A program made the position numbers and the translations under genes. From Paenibacillus sp. MMS20-IR301 (GTDB taxonomy: Bacteria; Bacillota; Bacilli; Paenibacillales; Paenibacillaceae), in NCBI RefSeq assembly GCF_032302195.1, contig NZ_CP135275.1, positions 4,588,001-4,652,000 on the forward strand: 64,000 bases of DNA. Direction: 5' to 3'. The notes beneath the pieces are model-generated. The model was given only the letters and a program-made list of their open reading frames with translations. It was not told where the DNA came from and searched no databases. Below are positions 17,830 to 27,208 of this stretch, in pieces (position 1 is the first letter of the stretch; every line of letters begins with the position of its first letter).

Positions 17830-18360
17830 AATCTGCATCCGGTAGAATTAGGGGGCACTTTTACCTCTATTTCACGCATTTGGCCCGCATCCGGTGAAAT
17901 TAGGGGCACTTTTACCTCTATTTCACGCATTTGGCCCGCATTTGGTGAAATTAGGGGCACTTTTGCTCCTATTTCACGCATTTGGCCCGCATCCGGCGGA
18001 ATTAGGGGCACTTTTGCTCCTATTTCACGCATTTGGCCTGCATCCGGCGAAATTAGGGGCACTTTTGCTCCTATTTCACGCATTTAGCCCGCATCCGGCG
18101 GAATTAAGGGTACTTTTACCTCTATTTCTCCCATTCAGCTCACTCTCGGCGGAAATAGAGGGATTTTTACCTTTAATTCCTTAATAAAGCCCACTTTTGG
18201 CGGGATTAGAGGGATTTTTACCTTTAATTGCACCATTCAGCCCATTTTCAGCTGAAATAGAGGGATTTTTCACTTTATTTCTCCCATTCAGCCCACTTTC
18301 GGCGGAAATAGAGGGATTTTCACCTTTATTCCCCCATACAGCCCGCACCGGCGGAATTAC
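17830..18360. repeat. Array of about ten 51-bp tandem repeats between ugd and manC
   Basis: Roughly ten full units and one partial unit of 51 bp fill the ugd-manC gap. Each carries a core like GAAATTAGGGGCACTTTT followed by CCTATTTC. The five or six units nearest manC are almost identical, while those nearest ugd are diverged (GAAATAGAGGGATTTTTACC type). Because 51 is a multiple of three, the array stays open in several frames (for example 17718-18083 minus), but these have no ribosome binding site or protein character and are not called genes. Confidence 0.9.
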
Positions 18361-19697
18361 ACCGCCCCGGCAACGCTGGCGGAGAAGCCGCTAAGTCCAC
18401 CCATCTGCGGGCGGCCGACGGAATGGTACTCCAGGCCGGTGCCCTCAATCTGCTCTTTGGTGTAGACGTTGCGGCCGTCGATCAATATCGGGCGGCGCAT
18501 ACTGTCCGCCAGCTGGTGCAGGTCGATATCCTTGAACTGGCCCCAGTCGGTCAGGAGGCAGACTGCGTCACTGCCCTCGGCCGCCTCTTCCGCCAGCCCG
18601 CACCAGCGCAGCTGCGGATGATCATACCCGCTGCGGAAGTTATCGGCAGCGATGGGATCATACAGCTTCACGATGGCGCCTTCAGCGACCAGCGCCTCGA
18701 CGATTTCCCGGGCCGGTGCCTCACGGACATCATCCGTGTTCGGCTTGAACGCCAGCCCCCAGATGCCGATTACGGCGCCGCGCAGGCTGCCCAGCGACTC
18801 ATGCAGCTTCGAGATGATCATGAACCGCTGGCCTTTATTAACCTCAACTACGGATTTCAGCAGCTTGAATTCATAATCCACGTTACCGGCGATCTGGATC
18901 AGCGCATTCGTATCCTTCGGGAAACAGGAGCCGCCGTACCCGATACCGGCCTGCAGGAAGGAGGATCCGATTCTCCGGTCCATTCCCATGCCCTCAGCCA
19001 CTTCGGTTACATCCGCTCCCACTTTTTCACAAATGTTGGCAATTTCGTTTATGAACGATATTTTGGTAGCCAGGAAAGCATTGGAAGCATATTTAATCAT
19101 CTCGGCGCTGCGGATATCGGTTACGAACACATTGTCCGTGAAGCCCTGGTGAAGCTGGCGCATGGTCTGCTCAAGCTGCGGGTTATCGAGTCCGATTACA
19201 ATCCGGTCGGGGTGAAGCGTATCGCGGATCGCAGAGCCTTCACGAAGGAATTCAGGAGCGGAGACAATATCGAAGGGGTGATTCGTATGGGAGGCAATCA
19301 GCTTGCGGATTCGCTCGTTGGTGCCGACGGGAACGGTTGACTTGGTCATAATAATCTTGTAGCCTTCCATCGCTTCGGCAATCTCTACGGCTGCCCCCTC
19401 GATATACTGCAAATCGGCTTCGCCGCCCGGCAGGGAAGGTGTACCTACAGCAAGGATGACAATATCAGAGCGTCTGACCGAATCCTTAAGATCCGCCGAG
19501 AAGGATAATCTTCCCTCCCGGAGATTCATCTCAATTAAGGCCTCAATACCCGGTTCATAGATCGGGGATTCCATCCGGTTCAGCTTTTCGATTTTCTGCT
19601 CATCCTTATCCACACAGATGACATGATTTCCGTTAAGCGTGAAGCATACGCCTGAGACGAGTCCAACATAACCGGTACCGATTACTGCGAGTTTCAT
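18357..19697 (-). CDS. ugd: UDP-glucose 6-dehydrogenase
   Basis: This 446-residue enzyme oxidises UDP-glucose to UDP-glucuronate with two NAD+. It has an N-terminal Rossmann motif GTGYVGLVSG (about 7-16), the STVPVGT segment and the active-site GYGGSCFPKDT (about 254-264) with the catalytic cysteine. The C-terminal UDP-binding domain follows. The start is preceded by AGGAGG. It sits between a GT4 gene (5 bp gap) and the 51-bp repeat array. With galU and manC in the same operon, it predicts a glucuronate- and mannose-containing polymer. Confidence 0.95.
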   Translation of the reverse strand: MKLAVIGTGYVGLVSGVCFTLNGNHVICVDKDEQKIEKLNRMESPIYEPGIEALIEMNLREGRLSFSADLKDSVRRSDIVILAVGTPSLPGGEADLQYIEGAAVEIAEAMEGYKIIMTKSTVPVGTNERIRKLIASHTNHPFDIVSAPEFLREGSAIRDTLHPDRIVIGLDNPQLEQTMRQLHQGFTDNVFVTDIRSAEMIKYASNAFLATKISFINEIANICEKVGADVTEVAEGMGMDRRIGSSFLQAGIGYGGSCFPKDTNALIQIAGNVDYEFKLLKSVVEVNKGQRFMIISKLHESLGSLRGAVIGIWGLAFKPNTDDVREAPAREIVEALVAEGAIVKLYDPIAADNFRSGYDHPQLRWCGLAEEAAEGSDAVCLLTDWGQFKDIDLHQLADSMRRPILIDGRNVYTKEQIEGTGLEYHSVGRPQMGGLSGFSASVAGAV

Positions 19698-19701
19698 ACA
19701 A

Positions 19702-20802
19702 TCATCCTCCTTTTAGGAAATTGACGTAGGCCTGTTCCACATATTGCTTGAACTGAACCATAAACGCCTGCTCATCGAATTTGCGTGCATGGCCCATAAT
19801 CTGGCTGATATCCCAGTCATGGGATTCGGCCTCCTCAATGGCCTGGAGCAGATCATCAACTTCCTGATGCTGGAAAAAAACCCCGTTCACATAAGGAACG
19901 ATCGTATCCAGCGCCCCTCCCGCCTGATAGGCGATGACCGGACGGCCTGCAGCGTTTGCCTCCAGCGGTGTGATACCGAAATCTTCTTCTCCGGGAAAAA
20001 TAAAGGCCCGGCACTGAGACATCAGCCCCGTTACTTCTTCATCCTCCAGCCGGCCCAGAAAGGAGATATTCTCTTTCGCCATCCCCTCCAGACGTTTACG
20101 GTCGGGACCGTCTCCGACGATATACAGCTTCACACCGTTACGGTTGAACGCCTCCACCGCCAGATCGATCCGCTTGTAGGATACCAGCCGGGAGACGATC
20201 AGATAATAATCCCCAATCGTGGGTGAACTGGTGAAGCGGGCCGTATTGATCGGCGGAAAAATCACATCGGAATCGCGGTGGTAATAATTCTGAATCCGCT
20301 TCTTCACGACTGAGGAGTTGGCCACAAACTGGTTTACATTTTTGGAAGTCCGCTGATCCCAGTTCTTCAACCGCTGCATATACAGCTTGAGCAGTCTTTT
20401 GAAGATGCCGGAATTGGACTGCCGCTCCATATACGTGTCATAATCCCAGGCGAACCGCATCGGAGTATGGCAGTAACAGAGATGGAAGGTAGACTCGGGC
20501 ACCTGGATGCTTTTCATAAAAGCACTGCTGGAGCTAAGGACGATATCATACCCGCTGAAGTCCAGATCGCGGACGGCCATCGGATAGAGCGGCAGCACCC
20601 CTTTGAAATTCTTCTTCACGCCCGGAATTTTCTGCAGCCAGGAGGCCCGGATATCCGCATCTTTGAGGTTATCGGTCAGGCGGCTGCCGTTAAACACCGT
20701 TGTGAAGATCGGAGCATCCGGATACATGTGATGAAAGACCTCCACCACTCTTTCTGCTCCGCCCATTTGGATTAAGTAATCGTGCGCTATCGCAATTTTC
20801 AT
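19702..20802 (-). CDS. GT4 glycosyltransferase, WbaZ-like (probable mannosyltransferase)
   Basis: This 366-residue GT-B enzyme begins MKIAIAHDYLIQMGGAERV, with the GGAE donor-side loop. CYCHTPMRFAWDYD near 117-130 is typical of WbaZ-like mannosyltransferases, and the C-terminal FPGEEDFGITPLEANAAGRP holds the E-x7-E nucleotide-sugar motif. The ATG at 20802 follows TGAGGATG. A longer in-frame extension (to 20877) is an intergenic repeat-like stretch with no ribosome binding site. It probably adds mannose from GDP-mannose, given manC downstream; the sugar is inferred. Confidence 0.88.
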   Translation of the reverse strand: MKIAIAHDYLIQMGGAERVVEVFHHMYPDAPIFTTVFNGSRLTDNLKDADIRASWLQKIPGVKKNFKGVLPLYPMAVRDLDFSGYDIVLSSSSAFMKSIQVPESTFHLCYCHTPMRFAWDYDTYMERQSNSGIFKRLLKLYMQRLKNWDQRTSKNVNQFVANSSVVKKRIQNYYHRDSDVIFPPINTARFTSSPTIGDYYLIVSRLVSYKRIDLAVEAFNRNGVKLYIVGDGPDRKRLEGMAKENISFLGRLEDEEVTGLMSQCRAFIFPGEEDFGITPLEANAAGRPVIAYQAGGALDTIVPYVNGVFFQHQEVDDLLQAIEEAESHDWDISQIMGHARKFDEQAFMVQFKQYVEQAYVNFLKGG

Positions 20803-20904
20803 GTGAATCATCCTCAAAGTTTTATGGAGCAGCATCATCAAGCAGTGAGCGCATGAAGTGAGCGGATGTTGATGCAAGCCTTAAGCGTTATCCAAGAAAG
20901 AAAA

Positions 20905-22044
20905 TCAGGTAACCGCCAGCAGACCTTTGTAGTAAGCAACGATATCCTTGACTGTATTCTCGATGACAAAATGCTCTTTCACCCTTTTCATTCCATGATC
21001 CGCCATCCGTCTGCGCTCTTCGGGATGGTCCAGCATCCAGGTGATGGATTCGGCAAGTACAGCGGCATCTCCAGGCTGAATCAGCAGCCCGGTTACGCCA
21101 GGAACAACAATTTCCACCGGCCCGCCTTCATTCGAAGCAATCACCGGCAGTCCGGCCGCCATGCCTTCGACGATAACCTGGCCAAACGGCTCAGGGGTAA
21201 TCGACGTGTGAATCAGCAAGTCGGCTTTGTTCATGAGTCCTTGTATATCATCCACATGACCCAGCAGGCTGACATTGGTGATGTCATCTTGCTGCATCTG
21301 CTGAATTAATTGCTGTTTGTATTCCTCTTCCCCGAACAAGGCGTCGCCGGCCAGCCAGAACTTCACCCGGCTGTCATGCTTGAAAGCCTTAGCCGCTTCC
21401 AGCACAATATGCTGGCCTTTCCAGTGGGCAAGGCGCCCTACCAGCAGCACGTTGAAATCCTTCTGGTCCCGCTTGCCGATTCCTTCACCAATCGCCTTAG
21501 CGAAGGCCGAATAGACAACCAGCGTCTTCTTCGTCCGGGGCAGCTCCAGCGCATTCAGCGTGGAGTGGGAATTGGCGATGACGCCGTTCGGCAGAAGCCG
21601 TGACAGCAGCCGGATCGCCTTGGCGACAACCGGCTTCAGGTAAGGGGCTCCGATATGATCGCGGATATGCCAGATCAGCGGCACGCCTGCCTTCTTCGCG
21701 GCTACTGCTCCATAGAAGGCTGATTTCAGTGAATTGGTATGCACACAATCGACCTTCTCCTCTTTGAGCAACGGAGCCAGCTTGCGGCCGTAGGCCAGCA
21801 GCTTCATTGCAGCCGCCGGGGCACCAAGGTTAACGGCGTTGCGCCCCCGGCTGCGGATGCTCTCATCCAGCGGGATAATGCGGACATCAATGCCTTTGTC
21901 CCGCAGGCGTTCAGCGAGTGTGCCCTCTTCCGCGAGAATCACAAGCGGCTTGATATGCTCACCGATGTTAGTGAGGATGTTGAACAGGGCAACCTCGCCC
22001 CCGCTCCATTTGGCGGTGTGATCAATATAAGCGACTTTTATCAT
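20905..22044 (-). CDS. GT4 glycosyltransferase
   Basis: This 379-residue GT-B fold enzyme has KWSGGEVALFNIL (acceptor-side loop, about 13-25), HTNSLKSAFYG, LLVGRLAHWKGQH and the C-terminal EPFGQVIVEGMAAGLPVI with the E-x7-E motif. It is cytoplasmic and membrane-associated as part of repeat-unit assembly. It overlaps the stop of the upstream GT4 gene by 4 bp, so the two are translationally coupled. Donor and linkage cannot be read from the sequence. Confidence 0.88.
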   Translation of the reverse strand: MIKVAYIDHTAKWSGGEVALFNILTNIGEHIKPLVILAEEGTLAERLRDKGIDVRIIPLDESIRSRGRNAVNLGAPAAAMKLLAYGRKLAPLLKEEKVDCVHTNSLKSAFYGAVAAKKAGVPLIWHIRDHIGAPYLKPVVAKAIRLLSRLLPNGVIANSHSTLNALELPRTKKTLVVYSAFAKAIGEGIGKRDQKDFNVLLVGRLAHWKGQHIVLEAAKAFKHDSRVKFWLAGDALFGEEEYKQQLIQQMQQDDITNVSLLGHVDDIQGLMNKADLLIHTSITPEPFGQVIVEGMAAGLPVIASNEGGPVEIVVPGVTGLLIQPGDAAVLAESITWMLDHPEERRRMADHGMKRVKEHFVIENTVKDIVAYYKGLLAVT

Positions 22045-23231
22045 CCTGCAGTCACACCCTTTCCCAAAGTTTCGAGGAATACGGATTCCACTTTATCGCC
22101 TACCTGCTGCCAGGTGTACTTCTCCAGCACATGGTTGCGGCATTCTTCCCGGCCCGGCAGCAGCTTGCGGTTGCCCAGCATCTGAATCATGCCTTCCGCC
22201 ATATCTTCGCTGGCCGCACTCTTGAACAGCAGCTCCGGGCGGAAGCCCTGCAGAATCTCCCTGTTGCCTCCGACCGGCGTCGCCATGACCGGAAGGCCCG
22301 AGGCCAGCGCCTCTACGGTGATCAGGCCGAAGCCCTCCAGCGCCTGGGAAGGCACTACGAACATGTCGGCTGCCTGGTAATAGGAAGCCAGCTCCTGGTC
22401 GGGAATGTAGCCGAGCAGCCGGACCTTATTGCCGAGACCATAATCGGCAATCTTCTCTTCCAGCTCGCCGCGCAGCGGGCCCTTGCCCCCGATCAGCAGG
22501 ATCGCATTCGGGAAGCGCTCTGCTACCTGCTTCCAAGCTTCAAGCAGCTGCAGCAGCCCCATCCGGTTCATCAGCCGCCGGACGGTCAGTACGGTTGTCG
22601 CACCTTCGGGCAGATTCAGCTGCCGCCGGACCGCCAGCCGGTTCGCGGACGGCACGAACCGCTCCACGTTGGCTGCTCCGGGTATGACGATGATCTTATG
22701 CATCGGCACCCCGTGCAGATCATGCAGCATATCGCGGAAGTACTCGCTGAGTACGATGAACTTGTCAGCGAGCTTGTAAGCTTTATGTTCAATCGATTTG
22801 GCAATCGTTGTTTTGACCCGGTGCCTGATGCCCTGGCCTTCAATCTTCATCTCTTCATTCCAGGGACCATGGAAGGTCATAATAACCGGAATCCCGCGCT
22901 TCTTCGCTTCGAGCGCCGGGCCGATGCCATAAGGGGCGAAATGGGAATAGAGGATATCAATCCGCCCGCTCCCACTGCCCATCAGGTCTGCCGCTTTACG
23001 CTGAAAAGCATCCTTGCGCTTCCAGATCGTCTCCTTCGGGTCCCCGGCATTGTGGATGATCAGTTCCTTCGGAACAGCCGGCGTCTCCTGGCTGCAGATC
23101 AGGGCATGCACCCGGTTCCGTGAGGAGAGCTGCTCACATACGGATTTGAAATAGGTGTTCAGCCCGCCGGGCTGCAGCGAAGGCCAGCTGAGTCCGGTCG
23201 TCATGATGTTCAGTCCGTCATTGTACGACAT
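22041..23231 (-). CDS. GT4 glycosyltransferase
   Basis: This 396-residue GT-B enzyme has the N-terminal PSLQPGGLNTYFKSVCEQL (glycine loop), YSHFAPYG, VLTVRRLMNRMGL and ALEGFGLITVEALASGLPV (E-x7-E). The start has GGGGAGAG upstream and overlaps the preceding GT2 gene by 14 bp. It is one of three consecutive GT4 genes and probably adds one sugar of the repeat unit. The donor is unknown. Confidence 0.88.
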   Translation of the reverse strand: MSYNDGLNIMTTGLSWPSLQPGGLNTYFKSVCEQLSSRNRVHALICSQETPAVPKELIIHNAGDPKETIWKRKDAFQRKAADLMGSGSGRIDILYSHFAPYGIGPALEAKKRGIPVIMTFHGPWNEEMKIEGQGIRHRVKTTIAKSIEHKAYKLADKFIVLSEYFRDMLHDLHGVPMHKIIVIPGAANVERFVPSANRLAVRRQLNLPEGATTVLTVRRLMNRMGLLQLLEAWKQVAERFPNAILLIGGKGPLRGELEEKIADYGLGNKVRLLGYIPDQELASYYQAADMFVVPSQALEGFGLITVEALASGLPVMATPVGGNREILQGFRPELLFKSAASEDMAEGMIQMLGNRKLLPGREECRNHVLEKYTWQQVGDKVESVFLETLGKGVTAG

Positions 23232-24072
23232 AGCTTCTCTCCCCTTTCTTCTCCTTCCCGGCCTGGCCCTGCAGATTATGCCGGGTCAGCTTGCCGGAGC
23301 TGTGCAGTTCATAATGCTTGAAGCCGACCATGAATTCATACATCACCCAGAACACCGATACTGCGAATCCGGAAATTCCTTTTTTGAACAGCCCGTGCAG
23401 GAAGTACTTCTGCAGGAAGCGGGCCGGCGGCCGCAGCAGCAAATGGCTCAGCTTGAACGGTTTGCCGCTGGCAAAGGCGCTTTGCGCCTCCAGATCCGTA
23501 TATTTGTTGAATCTCGCCACATGATCATTGATGCTGCGGAAGCCCTGATGCCAGAGTGTTCCATTCAGCTTCTCCGTGCGTTCCTCGGCTACTTCAGGCA
23601 TTTCATGCACCAGACTGTTGCGGATTCCGTACTCCTTGCGGTTGTACAGCCGCACCAGATATTCGCCCTTGTCGAGCCATTTGCCGAGGAAATCGCCGAT
23701 CCGGTACAGGGAGAAAGCCACTGTAGCATCTGTCAGTCCGGGCTTGCGCTCCAGGATATCCCGGGCCAGCTCTTCGCTGACCACTTCGTCGGTATCAATC
23801 AGGAAGACCCAATCATGGCTGGCGCGTTCCACTCCGAATTCCCTTTGCTTCGCATATCCGGGCCACGGGTTTACGAATACCCGGCATCCCAGGCTCTCGG
23901 ATAGCCGTACCGTACCGTCTTTACTGCCTCCGTCGATGACTACCACCTCGTCAGCGAACTGCCGGCAGGACTGAATTGCTGCGGATATCCGAACCTCGTC
24001 ATCCTGAGCTATAATGACTGCCGAGATCGGGTAGCTGCCCCGGCCGCCAAGCACGCTTGCTGCTGAATCCAT
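23218..24072 (-). CDS. GT2 glycosyltransferase (WaaE/KdtX-like)
   Basis: This 284-residue GT-A enzyme starts PISAVIIAQDDEVRI, then VVIDGGSKDGTV (about 46-57) and the metal-binding DTDE (about 93-96). It resembles the WaaE/KdtX group of GT2 enzymes, with a C-terminal hydrophobic hairpin (about 225-250, GISGFAVSVFWVMYEFMVG) likely to touch the membrane. AAAGGAGG precedes the ATG. A 260-bp gap with an inverted repeat separates it from the flippase gene upstream. Confidence 0.87.
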   Translation of the reverse strand: MDSAASVLGGRGSYPISAVIIAQDDEVRISAAIQSCRQFADEVVVIDGGSKDGTVRLSESLGCRVFVNPWPGYAKQREFGVERASHDWVFLIDTDEVVSEELARDILERKPGLTDATVAFSLYRIGDFLGKWLDKGEYLVRLYNRKEYGIRNSLVHEMPEVAEERTEKLNGTLWHQGFRSINDHVARFNKYTDLEAQSAFASGKPFKLSHLLLRPPARFLQKYFLHGLFKKGISGFAVSVFWVMYEFMVGFKHYELHSSGKLTRHNLQGQAGKEKKGERSYVVQ

Positions 24073-24147
24073 GAAGGTATCCTCCTTTGCCTTATTGGTC
24101 CGGTGTGCGTCGTCACTACGGGGAATGTTTGGGCTTCCGGCCGCTGT

Positions 24148-24202
24148 TGTTCTCTGATTTCCTTGATTGGACCGCTCTATTAGCGGATGAAATCAGAGAA
24201 CA
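24148..24202. repeat. Perfect 14-bp inverted repeat (large hairpin) inside the EPS operon
   Basis: TGTTCTCTGATTTC at 24148-24161 and its exact complement at 24189-24202 enclose an inner CCGCT/AGCGG stem. The remainder of the 260-bp gap between the flippase and GT2 genes holds no gene. It lacks a U-run, so it may be a dispersed repeat or an mRNA-processing hairpin rather than a terminator. Confidence 0.65.
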
Positions 24203-24333
24203 AAGGCGGACACTTCGTTTCTACAGCTCCAAACTTCCCCTTCGTTTCTCCGGACACCGTCCCTTGGTTTTTTAGCAGATAAGCCGCTCGCCTCGTGATC
24301 TCGGCTCGCCGAATCAGCTAGTTACTTAACTGC

Positions 24334-25713
24334 CTACACATCCATAGGTTTCTTGCGAATATACGAATTCATCGTCGTCTTCAGCCACTGAAGGTCCTCT
24401 GCGTTAATGAACAGCCGCGGAAGCTTAACCTTCAGGTTGTAGCGGATATTAAGAATAATGAACAGGAACCGCAGCACAGCCGATGAGAGCATAGCCGCTC
24501 CGGCTCCGAATAACCCGTATTTCGGCACCAGCAGGAAGAGCAGCGGAATCACGAGGATGAGGCCGACTCCCTGAAGGATCGATACGAATTTAGGTTTGCC
24601 CAGTGCCATGAACACCTGGGCCAGAATCAGGGTTCCTCCGCTGATCGTAACCTCCAGCAGCAGCAGGCGGAACACGGTAAGCGCCGTATTGAAATCCTTG
24701 CCGTAGAGCAGCGGGATGACAAACGGGGCAACCAGCATCAGGAACAATGCGCCTAGCAGTGTACATGTGGTGCTGATGCGGAAAGCCTTGAAGGTAAGGG
24801 AGACCGCTTCATCCTTCGACATCCCGGAGGCTTTCGGAAACAGCACCACCGTAATCGAATTGGAGAAGAAGTTAACCATCCGCGACAGGCTGACCGCTAC
24901 CGCATAGAGTCCCAGATCAGCGGGCCTGAGCAGGCCGGCAATAATAATCTGGTCTATGTAGTAAGAGAACTGTCCGAGCAGATCGTTGCCGTATGAGCCC
25001 AGACCATAAGTGAACAATCTTTTGAAGTTCAGATAGGCATCCCGCAGCTTAACCTTGTAAGTACGGAGCAGTACGACCGTCATGCCGATGAACATCGGAA
25101 CCGACGGAAGCAGGTAAGCTAATGCTGTGGTGAACGGACTGATATGCCCGGTCACTATGAGAATGCCGATGGCTGCGAGTGTCAGCAGCGGAATCAGATA
25201 ACGCATCAGGTTAAAGGTCCTGTAATCATTCCTGAACTGGAACGCCGCATTGTTCACTTGGGAGACCACAATCAGCGGACAGAGGAGCATGGACCACTGG
25301 GCGAAGACCACAACTTCATGGCTGAATTCCTTCAGCCAGTAAGGCAGCACGAGGATTCCGACAATCATCGCCAGTGTCCCGAACGCAAGCCCGATCATTA
25401 AGGCCACCCGGTACAGCACACCGGCCTCATCCGGATTTTTCTTGGCATTGTAGATCAGCGCGGACGGAATCCCGAAGCTCATGCTGAACGCCAGAAACTG
25501 CGACCAGTTCACCATCGCGGTCTGCTCTCCCCGCCCTGTTGGTCCCAGGTAACGGGCGGTCAGCACACCGGTCAGCATATTGACGAGCAGAATCAGCACA
25601 CTGACAAACATGGTTTTTACAGCCGCTGAGCTGCTGTCCTTGCTCTTCGTGAAGCTGCGGAGCGAGGACCAGACCGTATTAGCGGGAAGTGATTTCGCGT
25701 TGAGCTGCTGCAT
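24334..25713 (-). CDS. Wzx-type polysaccharide flippase (MOP superfamily)
   Basis: This 459-residue membrane protein has about 12-14 segments, an N-terminal motif LTGVLTARYLGPTGRGEQ typical of Wzx/RfbX flippases and a polysaccharide-synthesis C-domain. It moves undecaprenyl-linked repeat units across the membrane for polymerisation outside. Its start overlaps the end of the upstream polymerase/ligase gene by 35 bp, and AAGGGAA is the ribosome binding site. It is the only flippase in the cluster. Confidence 0.9.
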   Translation of the reverse strand: MQQLNAKSLPANTVWSSLRSFTKSKDSSSAAVKTMFVSVLILLVNMLTGVLTARYLGPTGRGEQTAMVNWSQFLAFSMSFGIPSALIYNAKKNPDEAGVLYRVALMIGLAFGTLAMIVGILVLPYWLKEFSHEVVVFAQWSMLLCPLIVVSQVNNAAFQFRNDYRTFNLMRYLIPLLTLAAIGILIVTGHISPFTTALAYLLPSVPMFIGMTVVLLRTYKVKLRDAYLNFKRLFTYGLGSYGNDLLGQFSYYIDQIIIAGLLRPADLGLYAVAVSLSRMVNFFSNSITVVLFPKASGMSKDEAVSLTFKAFRISTTCTLLGALFLMLVAPFVIPLLYGKDFNTALTVFRLLLLEVTISGGTLILAQVFMALGKPKFVSILQGVGLILVIPLLFLLVPKYGLFGAGAAMLSSAVLRFLFIILNIRYNLKVKLPRLFINAEDLQWLKTTMNSYIRKKPMDV

Positions 25714-27178
25714 GTGGTGTTCCCTTCTTTCTGCTCTCTGTTATCTCTTTGGCACTAAGTCCAAGCCCGACCAGCATCCAGATCAGGTATCCCTTCAGTC
25801 CCGGGAACCCGTTATCCGACACCAGGCTGACCACTGCCCCCATCCATGCCGCCAGCGCCAGCCTGGAATAAGGCTGCAGGCTGTCCTTGCGGGTAACCCG
25901 GACCATAATCTGTTTAATGACAGCGCCGAGTGCCCCGAAGAAGAACAATGCTCCCAGTACTCCGAAAGTCAGCAGCAGTGCAATCACACCGTTGTCCATT
26001 ACGCCGTATTCACCAAGCTCTCCGCCATTGCCGAGCTTCGTTCCCTGCCCGACGCTGCCGATGCCCTGCCCGACGGGATTGCCGGCTACCATCGGCAGCA
26101 TATTCGTCCATAGGCTGAGGCGCTCGTTATAGGAATGATCCTCCTGCACTGAGGTGAGGGTCTCCATCCGGGCGACCAGCCCTTCGGCTCCAGGCAGCTT
26201 GGGCACGATCCAGAACAGCGCCGCAGCTACGAAGACCAGCTGCAGCAGTGTCTTCCATTTCCCCCTGGAGGGTGAGGATGCAATATACACCAGCAGCATC
26301 ACCAGCAGGACCAGCCAGGCTGAACGGACCAGCGTAGTCAAGAGGCAGACTACTACGAGCAGTACGCCGAGCCAGCGCAGCGTGCCCTGCCATTTCCGCT
26401 CCAGAATCATCGGGACGAGCGCGAATACCAGGAAGGTTGCTGCCGGCCCCGGCGAGTTCAGGGTTGAGAAGACCCTGATCTCAAGCGGATAAGGCGTGCC
26501 GATTGACATCATATCCGCATGGCGCATCCAGAAGGCATCCCACGGGGGAACGGTTAGGTACTGCACAATTCCGTATGCAGCGACCAGCACGGCGATATTG
26601 GCAAAGGCATACAGCAGCCGGTCAATATCCTTCGGACCGAAATGCGTGACCGCGAAGAACGGAATCAGCAGCAGCGGTACGATATAGTTCGCCAGATCGT
26701 ATACGGAGCCGACACCGTTCTTCGCCAGACCGATCAGGGCACCGTAGGCCAGGGCAATGGAGAACAGCAGGATGATCCGGGTAGAGGATTTGCGGATCTT
26801 GTGAATCTCCTTAAGCACCGGAATGGCCAGGGTTGCCCCCGTCAGCAGGGGAGCCAGACTAAGCAGGGATACGGAGTGATACACTCCTTCATACCAGTCG
26901 GCAATCCGCCGCAGCTCCGGGGCCACTGCCCAGACCAGCAGGGTGTACGGGATCAGCAGCCGTGTATTCAGCAATGCCAGCAGGAAAGCCGGAAAGAGAA
27001 TCCCTGCCAGAATAATGCCCTGCAGACTGTTCGTGGCACTGAGCTTCGCACTGGCGAAGCCGATGACCAGCGGCAGAACCAGCGCTGCACCGCAGATGAT
27101 CATCATCACCGCCGCTGACTTCACTGATGTTAAGGAAGGAAGACTCAGACTGTTCTCCTCCCGGTCCAGCATCTTCAT
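25679..27178 (-). CDS. O-antigen ligase/polymerase family membrane protein (first copy)
   Basis: This 499-residue protein has about 11-12 transmembrane segments. A large external loop ends with NERLSLWTNMLPMVAGNPVGQGIGSVG, the Wzy_C/O-antigen-ligase signature (R and the later acidic/His region). It is a candidate Wzy polymerase joining repeat units. A second protein of the same family (27988-29334) lies in the same operon, so which one is the main polymerase is unclear. It ends in a basic tail and is transcribed together with the flippase. Confidence 0.85.
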   Translation of the reverse strand: MKMLDREENSLSLPSLTSVKSAAVMMIICGAALVLPLVIGFASAKLSATNSLQGIILAGILFPAFLLALLNTRLLIPYTLLVWAVAPELRRIADWYEGVYHSVSLLSLAPLLTGATLAIPVLKEIHKIRKSSTRIILLFSIALAYGALIGLAKNGVGSVYDLANYIVPLLLIPFFAVTHFGPKDIDRLLYAFANIAVLVAAYGIVQYLTVPPWDAFWMRHADMMSIGTPYPLEIRVFSTLNSPGPAATFLVFALVPMILERKWQGTLRWLGVLLVVVCLLTTLVRSAWLVLLVMLLVYIASSPSRGKWKTLLQLVFVAAALFWIVPKLPGAEGLVARMETLTSVQEDHSYNERLSLWTNMLPMVAGNPVGQGIGSVGQGTKLGNGGELGEYGVMDNGVIALLLTFGVLGALFFFGALGAVIKQIMVRVTRKDSLQPYSRLALAAWMGAVVSLVSDNGFPGLKGYLIWMLVGLGLSAKEITESRKKGTPHAAAQREITSR

Positions 27179-27208
27179 TCCCCCGCCTCCACTCTTACCT
27201 GCATGTAT

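Noticed and set aside
17718..18083. Open frame of 121 codons with five copies of a 17-residue repeat, and a plus-strand frame at 17894-18184
   Set aside because: Both are products of the 51-bp tandem repeat, whose length keeps frames open. There is no ribosome binding site and no protein-like variation.
17830..18360. CRISPR array
   Set aside because: The repeats are contiguous 51-bp units with no unique spacers, and no cas genes are present.
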